64,000 bases of DNA from Paenibacillus sp. MMS20-IR301 (lineage in GTDB: Bacteria > Bacillota > Bacilli > Paenibacillales > Paenibacillaceae): the NCBI RefSeq assembly GCF_032302195.1, contig NZ_CP135275.1, forward strand, positions 4,092,001-4,156,000, written 5' to 3'. The notes under the pieces were generated by a model. The model ran no database searches, had not been told where the DNA came from, and was given only the letters and a program-made list of their open reading frames with translations. Shown here piece by piece: positions 1 to 8,669 of this stretch (position 1 is its first letter; each line of letters starts with the position of its first letter). The position numbers and the translations under genes were made by a program.

Positions 1-3000
1 ACAGCACACCGCTGTCATAGGTAATGGTTCCGCTGGTGCTGCTGTCCAGCTTCGCGCCGGTTACCGTTCCGCCTGCCACCCTGCCGAGTGAATCCTTCAA
101 GCTGCCGTCGAAGGTATAATGGGCGACCATGCCGTCTGTTACAGTCACCGTATAACTGGCCGTAGCACCGCCGCCGTCTGCAGCCACAGCTGTAATCACT
201 GCTTCACCTGGAGCGACTGCCGTTACAACCCCGCTCTGTTCATCAACGGCTGCCGCCGCTGCATGGCTTGAGCTCCACTTAAGCTCCTTGTTTCCGGCAT
301 TGCCGGGCAGAATTTCCACCTCTGGTGTATAGCTTCTTCCTGCCGCCAATCTCTTGGCGCTGATCCCCAGCTCAATACTGCTTACTTTCACCTTCAGATC
401 CGGCTGGCCGTTCACCAGCCAGCCGATCATTTCTGCCGGCAGGGCCTTCTCATAGATGCGCAGCTCATCCAGCTTGCCCTTATACGGAGTATCCCAGTAA
501 TTGACGCCAAGCGCGAATCTTCCCTTGGCTCCGCTGAATACATCCTTAAACCCGGTGCCGGTAAACTTCTGCACGCCATTCACATAGACCGTCACGGTAC
601 CTTTATTATACGTGAAGGCTACATGGCTCCATTTGTTCAGCGGCAGCTTCATGCCTGTACTTGCCGAACTGCTGCTGAACCACAGCAGGGTTTCAGCCAG
701 TGCTCCGGTTCCTCCCGGAACCAGGCTGATCCAGTCCTCCGTGGAGCTTGCCCCGAAGAACGCTGTTGTATATACGGACAGCTGCTGCGGGTTCAGCCAC
801 ATCGCCACCGTATATTCGTTGCCCTGAATCAATCCGTCAGCCAGCTGAATCCCGGATTGGCCGTCGAAGACAGCCGCCTGACTGCTTTTCCCTTCACCAT
901 AGCCGATATTTCCTCCATCCGTATCCAGCAGCCTGCCAGTCACAGAACCCGGGGCTGTCCGGTTCTGCACTTCTTCCAGACTGCCTTCGAAATCATATGC
1001 AGCGACCAGACCGTCTGCAAGGGCATCCTCCGACTGCTGGACTACAGTGATATTGAATACTTTGTGGGCTGTGGCTTCGCCCAGGGTCAAGGTTGCTGTC
1101 AACTGTATTGTGGCATCGCCCTGGCCTGCTTCAGGACGCTTAACGGTACCGTCTGCAGCGACAACCGACTCATCTGAGCTTGCCCAGGTAATCCCGGCTC
1201 CCTGCTCAGTGCCGGAAGGAAGCACCAGATTGCTGTATACCTTGCCGGTCTCACCCAGCTCAAGCAGCTTGGCTGCATTATCCACCAGCTGCTGCCGGCT
1301 CAGATCCGCGATCTGGCTGCCCCACACGGCAACCCCGTTCCCGGACATTGCGCTGAAGGTCATCACGGTCTTGGCGCGGGTAGGGTCCCACTGGCGGAGG
1401 AATACGCCCTTATAGGTTACAGTTTCTGCCCCGCCGCCGGCTGCAGCTTCATTAATATGAAGCTCGGCATAATAATCCCCTTTCAGCTCCCAGGTTCCTG
1501 TAGCTGCACCGGCAATCGTCCCGTCTTCCAGCAAGTCCACGCGCACCGTCTGCTTAATCTCCGGTGTGATGTCCTTGCCGTGATTAATGAACTGGTAGGC
1601 ACCGGCAATACTGCCGGCTGTGACCTTGCCGATGCTCTCGCCCGCATAGCGGTGCGGGGCAACAACCGGCCAGCCGTCTTCATTCATGAACATCTGCTGC
1701 ACCCGGACTTCATGCGCTTCCCCGCGCTGCGGGAAACGGCTGTGGAAGATGTTGAACAGCTTGCCGCTCTCCTGCTCATAGTACACGGAGTTATGGCCTG
1801 CCGACACATATCCGTATACCGGGAAATCCGCTTCGGCATTCAGGTTAGTGTACTGGAAGTTGCCGAACAGCTTCACGCCGTAGGGTGCAATGGCTGCATC
1901 ATCGAAGAAGGAGCCTGCCGGTCCATGCGCGGCTGTCATGTCCTGTCCGGTATAATCCACGTAGGGACCGTCAGGATTAAGTGAGCGGGAGACACGCATA
2001 TTGTATCCGCCGCTGGCATCCAGTCCGCCGAACGTAACATACAGGTAATAGTATCCGGTCTGTGGATCATAGCTGATATTCGGCGCTTCGATCCGGCTGT
2101 GATTCTGGCCCAGCAGATGGACGCCATCCCCCTGGCCCGGAATAGGGAAGCCTGTTGCCGCGTCCAGCTCCAGGATGAAGATCCCGCCCGAATAGGAGCC
2201 GTATACCAGCCACAGCTTGCCGTCCTTATCGAAGAAGGCATCCGGGTCTACCGCATTCGGCCGTACCGTGGCATCATAATTGGCTCCCCCGGATTTCAGG
2301 AAAATACCTTTGTCTGTGTAAGGTCCTTCGATGCTGTCCGACACGGCAATACCCATAGCCGAGAGCGGCTGGCTGCCTTGGCAGGCATTGTAATACATAT
2401 AGAATTTGCCGTCAGCCAGCTGAATGACATCCGCCGCCCACAGCGTGTCGCTCTGCGCCCATTCCAGCGCCTCGGCCAGCTCCAGCTTGACATTGCTGGT
2501 CTCACTCTTAAACAGCTTGTTGTCCGGGGTGACACCTGAATCAATCAGCGTCCAGTTCATGAGATCCGCCGATTTGGCCGCACCCAGATGCGAGCCGAAC
2601 ACATAATAGGTTCCATTATCCTTAATGATGGACGGATCATGGACAGAGACGTTCGTGAACACCGGCGGCTTCTCCGTTATAACCGGAGTAGCGATGGCTG
2701 TAGGAAGCGGCGTTGCGCTTGCTTCCGGTACAGGCGTTGGGGTCGGCTCTGCAGTAGCTGCTGCCGGTCCGCCGTACGACACCGCAGCAGTTGCCGACGG
2801 CTTAGCTGATGGGGCTGCCGTCTCCTGTGCAATCCGCGATGCATACTGCGGATCAAAGGTGACTTTGCCTCCCCCTTTAACTTGTATGCTGTCACTGGTC
2901 TGCAGCACCAGCTCTTTCACTTCACTTCCCGTATCCACCTGCAGCAGTGCTGCGTGATAGAGGATCAGCTTGGCAATGCTGCCTTTCAGCAGCGCAATCT

Positions 3001-4120
3001 GCGGTGCCGAGGCTGCACGCATTTCCACCTGGCTGAAGCTGCCGCTCAGCCGGATTACGGCATCCTTCGGCAGGGAATCATTAATGCTAATCCTGCCGAA
3101 GCCTTCACCGGTCAGGGAAGCCCCCTCCTCCAGCTTCCCGCCGGACAGAAGCTGCGCATCCCCGATGCTGCTGCTGCCTTCAGCCAGAATACGCACCTTG
3201 CCGTTTGCTTTGTGCAGGACAAGCTTCGCTGTGCCGGAATTGTTCAGTACAACGCTGTTCTCCCCGCCGCCGCTTACCCGGATTTCTCCGCTGACAGTGA
3301 CATTATTCAGGGTAACCTGCCCTTCACCAATGCCTTCGGTTAAATAGAGATTGCCCGCGATTCTGGTATCCGCCAGAACCACGTCGCCGGTACTGATAAT
3401 GACATTGCGGGCGCTGTTCGCTGTGTAATCTCCCTTGCTGTTCAGGATCTCCCCCGATAGGCTGTTCATCAGCCGCAGTGACTCTGCCCGGGTAATCAGA
3501 CCGGATGCTCTGAAGGTATTATCCTGGTAACCGCTTACATAACCTTGATCAGTCATCGCTTGAACTGCTGCCCGGCTCCAGTCAGGCAGGGCTGCGATAT
3601 CCTTGAGCGTGCTGCCCGCGCTAAGTGTAGATGGACTCAGGCTGAATGCTCTGTAAAGCATCACAGCAGCCTCCTGGCGGGTTACCGGATCACCGGTCCG
3701 GATCGTCCCGTCATTATAGCCGGTAACATAACCTGCGGCTAAACCTTTCTGTACCTCCTGGTACAGTGCGCTAGTCTCCGGGAGGTCCTTGAAGCTCTGT
3801 CCGCTCTCCGCCCGGAAATTAAATACACGGTTAATAAGTGTGATCAATTCACCCCGGGTAATCTGCTGATCCGGCTTATAACTTCCATTTCCGTATCCGG
3901 TAATCAGCCCTTTCTGAGCCCATGTCCGGAAATCCTGCTCCGCCCAATGCCCGGCAAAGTCGGCTTTCACCGCTGATGTATCCAGTGCAGATTTCACAGT
4001 CCCGCTGTTTGTACCTTCCGTGCTTGAAGCAGCACCGCCGGCTGCATGAATAGCCCCAACAGGCATCATCAATGTCACGGCAAGCAGCATTGCGGTCAGC
4101 TTACGAATTTTTTTGCTCAT
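1..4120 (-). CDS. SLH-anchored multidomain GH43 arabinanase-like protein (3' end beyond window)
   Basis: Open frame from ATG at 4120 (RBS GGGAGGAAG just upstream) running off the left edge; about 1373 residues are visible. Order of parts: signal peptide (about 1-27); three SLH repeats (about 54-100, 108-158, 172-222) that would bind secondary cell-wall polymer; a strand-rich repetitive segment (about 225-420); a Ser/Thr/Pro/Ala linker (about 430-475); a GH43 beta-propeller catalytic domain with the expected acidic triad Asp495 (motif HDPS), Asp625 (VDPD) and Glu678 (IEAPN); a lipocalin-like GH43 C-terminal domain (about 820-940); an Ig-like domain; a LamG/concanavalin-like domain (about 1045-1225); a BIG2-type Ig domain; and the start of a second LamG domain. 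The family includes endo-1,5-alpha-L-arabinanases, so pectin-arabinan degradation at the cell surface is likely. The exact substrate is inferred. No transporter or other glycan gene is adjacent. Confidence 0.88.
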   Translation of the reverse strand, partial: MSKKIRKLTAMLLAVTLMMPVGAIHAAGGAASSTEGTNSGTVKSALDTSAVKADFAGHWAEQDFRTWAQKGLITGYGNGSYKPDQQITRGELITLINRVFNFRAESGQSFKDLPETSALYQEVQKGLAAGYVTGYNDGTIRTGDPVTRQEAAVMLYRAFSLSPSTLSAGSTLKDIAALPDWSRAAVQAMTDQGYVSGYQDNTFRASGLITRAESLRLMNSLSGEILNSKGDYTANSARNVIISTGDVVLADTRIAGNLYLTEGIGEGQVTLNNVTVSGEIRVSGGGENSVVLNNSGTAKLVLHKANGKVRILAEGSSSIGDAQLLSGGKLEEGASLTGEGFGRISINDSLPKDAVIRLSGSFSQVEMRAASAPQIALLKGSIAKLILYHAALLQVDTGSEVKELVLQTSDSIQVKGGGKVTFDPQYASRIAQETAAPSAKPSATAAVSYGGPAAATAEPTPTPVPEASATPLPTAIATPVITEKPPVFTNVSVHDPSIIKDNGTYYVFGSHLGAAKSADLMNWTLIDSGVTPDNKLFKSETSNVKLELAEALEWAQSDTLWAADVIQLADGKFYMYYNACQGSQPLSAMGIAVSDSIEGPYTDKGIFLKSGGANYDATVRPNAVDPDAFFDKDGKLWLVYGSYSGGIFILELDAATGFPIPGQGDGVHLLGQNHSRIEAPNISYDPQTGYYYLYVTFGGLDASGGYNMRVSRSLNPDGPYVDYTGQDMTAAHGPAGSFFDDAAIAPYGVKLFGNFQYTNLNAEADFPVYGYVSAGHNSVYYEQESGKLFNIFHSRFPQRGEAHEVRVQQMFMNEDGWPVVAPHRYAGESIGKVTAGSIAGAYQFINHGKDITPEIKQTVRVDLLEDGTIAGAATGTWELKGDYYAELHINEAAAGGGAETVTYKGVFLRQWDPTRAKTVMTFSAMSGNGVAVWGSQIADLSRQQLVDNAAKLLELGETGKVYSNLVLPSGTEQGAGITWASSDESVVAADGTVKRPEAGQGDATIQLTATLTLGEATAHKVFNITVVQQSEDALADGLVAAYDFEGSLEEVQNRTAPGSVTGRLLDTDGGNIGYGEGKSSQAAVFDGQSGIQLADGLIQGNEYTVAMWLNPQQLSVYTTAFFGASSTEDWISLVPGGTGALAETLLWFSSSSASTGMKLPLNKWSHVAFTYNKGTVTVYVNGVQKFTGTGFKDVFSGAKGRFALGVNYWDTPYKGKLDELRIYEKALPAEMIGWLVNGQPDLKVKVSSIELGISAKRLAAGRSYTPEVEILPGNAGNKELKWSSSHAAAAAVDEQSGVVTAVAPGEAVITAVAADGGGATASYTVTVTDGMVAHYTFDGSLKDSLGRVAGGTVTGAKLDSSTSGTITYDSGVL

Positions 4121-4568
4121 GTTCTTCCTCCCGGTCTTATAGGATTAATAATTGCGATACAGCGCTTACAAAAGACTCATGAAACAACAGCCTGCCTTCT
4201 TCTCCAGCGGAATAATTCATTTATTTCAATAAAACCAAAAACAAATCTTCGTATGACGTTTTCATTCTAACGGTAACTATTGGTATCGTCAATAATTATT
4301 TTTGTTATACATATATTGATTTAATAAATACTAAATTAAATACATATACCCTATTTTTCAGCCGCTCCACTACAGCAGTATTCTTCCGCCTGCTCCCGCC
4401 CCCGCCTTATTACGGAAAGCTTCCCCGACTAAGGTCGGGAACCAAAAACAGTCTGCAGGCTGTTTTGCCGCGCAGGATATACAAGTACAATTCAACTATA
4501 GACAACGAAGCACAACACGCCGCGCTGCGGCAGTCACTATAAACCATAAACGAGAGGAAGATTTCATT
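4121..4568. other. Divergent intergenic region with two short hairpins
   Basis: About 450 bp, AT-rich in the part nearest the GH43 gene (4250-4360), with no supportable ORF. It must hold the promoters of the leftward SLH-GH43 gene and the rightward PspC gene. Two consecutive perfect hairpins occur: CCCGAC-taag-GTCGGG (4424-4439) and AAAACAG-8 nt-CTGTTTT (about 4445-4466). They could be leader structure upstream of the PspC gene or an isolated terminator. I recognise no known riboswitch here. Confidence 0.35.
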
Positions 4569-4784
4569 ATGAAAAAATTATACCGGTCCGTTACTGACAG
4601 TAAACTCACAGGCTTGTGCGGAGGTGTGGCCCGCTGGCTGAACCTGGACAGCACCATTGTAAGATTGCTTGTAGCCGCTGCTGCTGTATTCAGCTTTGGA
4701 ACAGTCCTCGTCCTGTATGTTATAGCCAGTCTCATTGTCCCTAAAGAATCTTACGGCGGCTTCACCGACGGATTCGACTACTAA
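4569..4784 (+). CDS. PspC-domain small membrane protein
   Basis: 71 residues, preceded by RBS GAGAGGAAG. The N-terminal half carries the PspC hallmark (Lys-Lys-Leu-Tyr-Arg-Ser start, then GLCGGVARWL and the SxxVRLL segment). It is followed by one hydrophobic helix (about 32-57) ending in IVPKE, typical of single-domain PspC proteins in Firmicutes. PspC proteins sit in the cytoplasmic membrane and take part in envelope-stress sensing, often with PspA. A PspA-family gene follows 63 bp downstream, so the two are probably one transcriptional unit. Membership is clear; the specific stress is unknown. Confidence 0.85.
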   Translation: MKKLYRSVTDSKLTGLCGGVARWLNLDSTIVRLLVAAAAVFSFGTVLVLYVIASLIVPKESYGGFTDGFDY

Positions 4785-4847
4785 TCTTTATTTGCCGGTC
4801 GTACCAGCCTGGTTATACCAACCCCAACTAAAAAGGAGATCATAATC

Positions 4848-5522
4848 ATGAGCATATTCCAGAGAATCACAACGTTAACCAAAGCAGCAATCCACGAGGG
4901 ACTGAACAAGCTGGAGGATCCGGTTCTGCTGACCGGGCAATATTTGCGGGACTTGGAGGATAAAATCACCTCTGCCGAGAGCAAGCAGCGTGAATTCAAA
5001 GCAGCGGCAAGCGTCCTGGAGCGGCGTATTTATGAATATCAGGTGCTGGCGGAGCGCAGTGAAGCGGAAGCGGTACAGTCAATGAGTGAAGGCAATGAAG
5101 CGGCTGCCCGTACTGCCGTAATGGCCAAACTGCGCTATACCGAAAGCGGACAGGAATGCATCACAGGCCTTCAGGAGACGAATGCTGCACTGGCTACACT
5201 TGAAGTACAGCTGGCCCAGGTCAAGGAAGAGCATAAGCGGCTAAAAGCTAAACGGGCTGAGCTGGCTGAACGCGCCCGCAAGGCTGCTGAGATCAAGCAG
5301 TCGGCGCAAGCCGGTGCAGCAGGCAGTCCTGCCGGATACCGCGCTCAGGTATTGAACGCCGGTGATGCCTCCCGCGGATTCGAGCGGATGGAAGATAAGA
5401 TCGCCATGCAGGAAGCACTCGCTGAGCAAGCCGGGCTGGCCGCTGCTGCTGCTGCCTCCACTGAATCCCCGCTTAACTCCGCTGTAGAGGCTGAGCTGGA
5501 GCGCCTGCGCAGTAAGAAATAA
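4848..5522 (+). CDS. pspA: PspA/IM30 family phage-shock protein
   Basis: 224 residues with a clear AAAGGAGATCAT ribosome site. The sequence is almost entirely helical coiled coil: an amphipathic N-terminus (IFQRITTLTKAAIHEGLNK) followed by long heptad regions rich in Ala, Glu, Gln and Arg, and a Glu/Arg-rich end. This is the architecture of PspA/IM30/Vipp1 (ESCRT-III-like) proteins, which coat and stabilise damaged membranes. It matches the usual length of 220-230. It lies directly after a PspC gene and before an intrinsic terminator, supporting a two-gene psp operon. No PspF-type or LiaRS-type regulator gene is adjacent, so its regulation is not visible here. Confidence 0.85.
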   Translation: MSIFQRITTLTKAAIHEGLNKLEDPVLLTGQYLRDLEDKITSAESKQREFKAAASVLERRIYEYQVLAERSEAEAVQSMSEGNEAAARTAVMAKLRYTESGQECITGLQETNAALATLEVQLAQVKEEHKRLKAKRAELAERARKAAEIKQSAQAGAAGSPAGYRAQVLNAGDASRGFERMEDKIAMQEALAEQAGLAAAAAASTESPLNSAVEAELERLRSKK

Positions 5523-5550
5523 TCTTGCGGTACGCAGCCCGCAGGACAGA

Positions 5551-5592
5551 AAAGGATGCCTCCCCGATAATGGGGAACGGCATCCTTTTTTG
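5551..5592 (+). terminator. Intrinsic terminator after pspA
   Basis: Inverted repeat AAAGGATGCC (5551-5560) / GGCATCCTTT (5579-5588) followed by a T run. It lies 29 bp after the pspA stop and closes the psp operon. Confidence 0.85.
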
Positions 5593-5711
5593 CTGTAAAT
5601 AAATTTTTCCAAATATGAATCCTTAGGTGAAGCTGCGCGTACAATACTTATCCTTCTTTCAGCTGAAGTGAAGAGAATACAACTTAATATCACTTCTGGG
5701 GGGATTTGTTC

Positions 5712-6578
5712 ATGTCAATTCTGGCAGTGCTTCTGTTCTTTGTATTTGTTGTTTTCGGGATCATGGGAATTGTATCGCTGATCCGCAGGCAATCAACTGT
5801 CAAACGTAACTTTCTGGTCTCGCTCGTTTCATTCGCCGTCATGATCGTAATCTTCGCAACCCTCGGCAGCCAAGACACTGAGGAATCCGCGACAAAGGGA
5901 TTAAGCTCTGCTAATAATTCATCTAACAACGAAATTAATTCAGTAAATAACATTCCTGCTGCTGCGAATGCGACAGCTGATCAGGATGCTCAAGCGGCTG
6001 CAGATGCTGAGAAGGCTGCGGAGGAAGCGGCAAAGCAGAAAGCGGATGCCGAGGCCAAAGCACAGGCTGAGGCGGATGCTGAGCTTCAGGCGAAGCAAAA
6101 GGCTGCGCTGGCGCAAATGACGGCAATTGTGGATGAAGTCGAGGGAATCACCTGGTATCAGGATAAGAGCGCGCCGGAGTACATTAATGAGAATGGAATC
6201 TACGCTTATTTCGGAGTCGGCAATGACGGGGCTGTCAGCGGCCTGCATCTGAAAATTCAGTATGCCGCCAAAACCTGGCTGTTCATCAAAGGATATACCT
6301 TCAATATTGATGGTGAGAAATATGAGATAGACCCGGGCCTGCTGGGCGTTCAGCGGGACATGAGCACTGATTTCAACTCGCCGGGCGTCTGGGAATACTA
6401 TGACTTCACGCTCAGCAGCTCCCAGATGGACATGCTGCAGCTGCTGGCCGGATCAGAGAAGACCATTATGCGGCTTGGAGGCGACCAGAAGGTGGTCGAT
6501 CAGACGCTAAGCGCGAACCAGAAAGCCGCACTCCAGCGGGTGCTCGATGCCTACATAGCTACCGGGGGAGAAGTGTAG
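5712..6578 (+). CDS. Membrane protein of unknown function with Ala-rich coiled coil
   Basis: 288 residues from ATG 5712. A TTG six bases earlier is in frame, but the GGGGGGA ribosome site at 5697-5703 is spaced better for the ATG. Two transmembrane helices (about 2-22 and 33-51) are followed by an Asn/Ser linker. Next comes a charged, Ala/Glu/Lys-rich segment (about 85-135) likely to form a coiled coil, and then a compact C-terminal domain (about 140-280) with several Trp/Tyr-rich strands. I do not recognise the C-terminal domain. Its start hydrophobicity and position beside the psp genes suggest an envelope protein with a cytoplasmic or extracellular tail. It stands between two terminators and so is monocistronic. 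Confidence 0.7.
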   Translation: MSILAVLLFFVFVVFGIMGIVSLIRRQSTVKRNFLVSLVSFAVMIVIFATLGSQDTEESATKGLSSANNSSNNEINSVNNIPAAANATADQDAQAAADAEKAAEEAAKQKADAEAKAQAEADAELQAKQKAALAQMTAIVDEVEGITWYQDKSAPEYINENGIYAYFGVGNDGAVSGLHLKIQYAAKTWLFIKGYTFNIDGEKYEIDPGLLGVQRDMSTDFNSPGVWEYYDFTLSSSQMDMLQLLAGSEKTIMRLGGDQKVVDQTLSANQKAALQRVLDAYIATGGEV

Positions 6579-6584
6579 CACAGC

Positions 6585-6630
6585 AAAAAGGTTGTTCCTG
6601 ACGCCATCCGGCTGAAGGAACAACCTTTTT
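6585..6630. terminator. Bidirectional intrinsic terminator
   Basis: Long inverted repeat AAAAAGGTTGTTCCT (6585-6599) / AGGAACAACCTTTTT (6616-6630) with T and A flanks. It can serve both the rightward membrane-protein gene and the leftward sulfur-salvage operon ending at 6672. Confidence 0.88.
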
Positions 6631-6671
6631 TGCAGCTAACACCTATTTAGAAGCCGTGAATAGCGCTTCCG

Positions 6672-8009
6672 TCACACTTGTCCTGCCGGTTCTGAAGCCT
6701 TGGTATAACGGTTCTCCGGAACAGGCAGGCCGAGATTGCCCCGCAGTGTATCACTTTCGTATTCGGTACGGAACAGGCCGCGCTCCTGCAGGATCGGCAC
6801 AACAAGATCCACGAACTCCTCCAGGCCGTTTGGCACGGCGGCTGCCAGCATGAATCCGTCAGCGGCTCCGGCCTCGAACCAGGCCTGAATCTGATCCGCC
6901 ACCTGCACCGGTGTTCCGATGAAGCTGCTGCGCGGCGTTGCAGACTGCAGAGCAACCTGGCGCAGGGTCAAGCCCTGCTCCCTGGCATCCTTTTTAATTT
7001 TGTCCGTACCGCTCTGGAAGCTGTTTCTGCCCAGATCACCCACATCCGGGAACGGCTCATCCAGCGGATACTGCGAGAAATCATGATGCTCGAAGAATCT
7101 GCCCAGATAATTCAGCGCATTCTCAATCGTTACCAGCCCGGCAGATTCCTGGTATTTGCGTTCTGCTTCCTCAGGGGTAGCCCCCAGAATCGGTGCAATG
7201 CCGGGGAAGATCAGCACTTCCTCCGGGTTACGGCCGAACGAGGCTACCCGGGTTTTGACATCCTTGTAGAATTCCTGCGCAGCCTCCAGTGAATCATGGC
7301 CTGTGAAGATAGCATCTGCTACGCTTGAGGCATAATCCTTACCGACCTCGGAGGACCCTGCCTGGAAAATCACCGGCTGCCCCTGCTTTGAGCGGGCAAT
7401 ATTGAGCGGCCCCTTCACAGAGAAGAATTCACCCTGATGATTGAGCGTATGCATTTTCTCCGGATCAAAGAATACCCCCGTCTCCTTGTTGCGGACAAAG
7501 GCATCATCCTCCCAGGAATCCCACAGCCCGCGCGCCACCTCCAGATATTCAGCGGCAATGCGGTACCGCTTGCCATGATCCGGATGCTCCTGCTTGCTGT
7601 AATTGAGGGCAGAGCCTTCAAGCGGCGAGGTCACAACATTCCAGCCGGCCCGTCCGCCGCTGATGACATCCAGCGAACCGAATTGCCGCGCTACGGTAAA
7701 CGGCTCACTGTAAGAGGTGGACAAGGTGCCGACCAGACCGATCTTGCTGCTGACTGCGGCCAAAGCGCTGAGAATCGTAAGCGGCTCGAAGCGGTTGAGG
7801 AAATGGGGGATCGACTTCTCATTGATAAATAAACCGTCGGCGATAAAAATCAGATCCAGCTTGCCATCCTCCGCTTTGCGCACCCATTTCTTATATAACT
7901 CAAAGTTCACGCTGGCATCAGGCTGCGCATCCGGATGGCGCCACATCGAGGTGCTTCCCCCGACTCCGTGCAGCAATGCGCCGAGCTTCAATTGTCTTGG
8001 CTGTGACAT
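6672..8009 (-). CDS. cmoJ: NtaA/SnaA/DszA-family FMN-dependent monooxygenase (CmoJ/YtnJ-like)
   Basis: 445 residues from ATG 8009. An ATG six bases upstream touches the AGGAGG site (8017-8022), so 8009, with 7-nt spacing, is chosen. The protein has the bacterial luciferase-like TIM barrel of the nitrilotriacetate/dibenzothiophene-sulfone monooxygenase branch: N-terminal [10 protein letters not shown] and WRHP, then [12 protein letters not shown] and the [11 protein letters not shown] segment. These enzymes use reduced FMN from a partner reductase and O2. In B. subtilis, YtnJ (CmoJ) acts on N-acetylated S-alkyl-cysteine derivatives, as I recall that pathway. The upstream genes here (acetyltransferase, importer, CmoO-like oxygenase, deacylase) support the same job. 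The symbol is by similarity and context; no flavin reductase gene is adjacent. Confidence 0.82.
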   Translation of the reverse strand: MSQPRQLKLGALLHGVGGSTSMWRHPDAQPDASVNFELYKKWVRKAEDGKLDLIFIADGLFINEKSIPHFLNRFEPLTILSALAAVSSKIGLVGTLSTSYSEPFTVARQFGSLDVISGGRAGWNVVTSPLEGSALNYSKQEHPDHGKRYRIAAEYLEVARGLWDSWEDDAFVRNKETGVFFDPEKMHTLNHQGEFFSVKGPLNIARSKQGQPVIFQAGSSEVGKDYASSVADAIFTGHDSLEAAQEFYKDVKTRVASFGRNPEEVLIFPGIAPILGATPEEAERKYQESAGLVTIENALNYLGRFFEHHDFSQYPLDEPFPDVGDLGRNSFQSGTDKIKKDAREQGLTLRQVALQSATPRSSFIGTPVQVADQIQAWFEAGAADGFMLAAAVPNGLEEFVDLVVPILQERGLFRTEYESDTLRGNLGLPVPENRYTKASEPAGQV

Positions 8010-8143
8010 GACCATTCCTCCTAAAAGTTTGTGAGCATTCCTTCGTTTGATTCTGCTCCGAACAAACTTGCTTCGTAAGCATAAGCTTAGTTTGTGATAG
8101 CATGAAGCTTCCCGGCTTACTCCGCAAAGCTAATTCCTGCCTC

Positions 8144-8626
8144 TTAACGCTGCAGGGACCCAGCCGCTTCCGCTCCCCGCTTAACCCGTTCAATCTGGGC
8201 CAGATGGGTCTGTACGTGGGCTGTAAAGCTGCGGACAATATCCGAAATCCGGACAGTTTCCCCCTTGAAGTTAATGCCGCTTTTCTCCCATTCCCCGCTG
8301 CCCAGCCTGCCGAGCAGGAGACTGTTGTAATGCAGCAGGCTGCGGAACACATTCAGGCTTTCTTCAGCAGTGCCCTGGTTGCTGTGCTGTCCGCTAACCC
8401 AGGCATCCTGGTTGAATGCGGGCAGCTGCACCTGCGTATCCGCCAGAATGTCCCGGATACGGAAAGAAACGACGATGCTGTGATCAGCCAGGTGTGCCAG
8501 CACCTCGGTTATGCTCCAACTGGCCGGCCCTTCTTTCCACTTCAGCTGCTCCCCGGAGAGACCATCCAGCGCCTGCGCCAATTGCTGAGCTGTGTTCAAA
8601 TAATCCGTTAAGTCCTTACTGCTCAT
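8144..8626 (-). CDS. DinB/YfiT-fold protein (possible thiol transferase or hydrolase)
   Basis: 160 residues forming the four-helix DinB fold. The usual metal-binding histidines are visible: one in the LAHLADHS helix (about residue 43-48) and a pair in the C-terminal AHVQTHLAQI helix. Residue pattern SWSITEVLAHL is the conserved DinB signature. Family members include bacillithiol-dependent transferases (BstA) and metal-dependent hydrolases. The gene sits between the SolA-type oxidase (43 bp upstream) and CmoJ (about 130 bp downstream) in the sulfur-salvage operon, so a thiol-linked role is attractive. This is inference; DinB proteins are functionally diverse. Confidence 0.75.
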   Translation of the reverse strand: MSSKDLTDYLNTAQQLAQALDGLSGEQLKWKEGPASWSITEVLAHLADHSIVVSFRIRDILADTQVQLPAFNQDAWVSGQHSNQGTAEESLNVFRSLLHYNSLLLGRLGSGEWEKSGINFKGETVRISDIVRSFTAHVQTHLAQIERVKRGAEAAGSLQR

Positions 8627-8669
8627 TCCATTCCCTCCCTGTGTAAGCTCAGAATGCTGCTTGTTCCTG

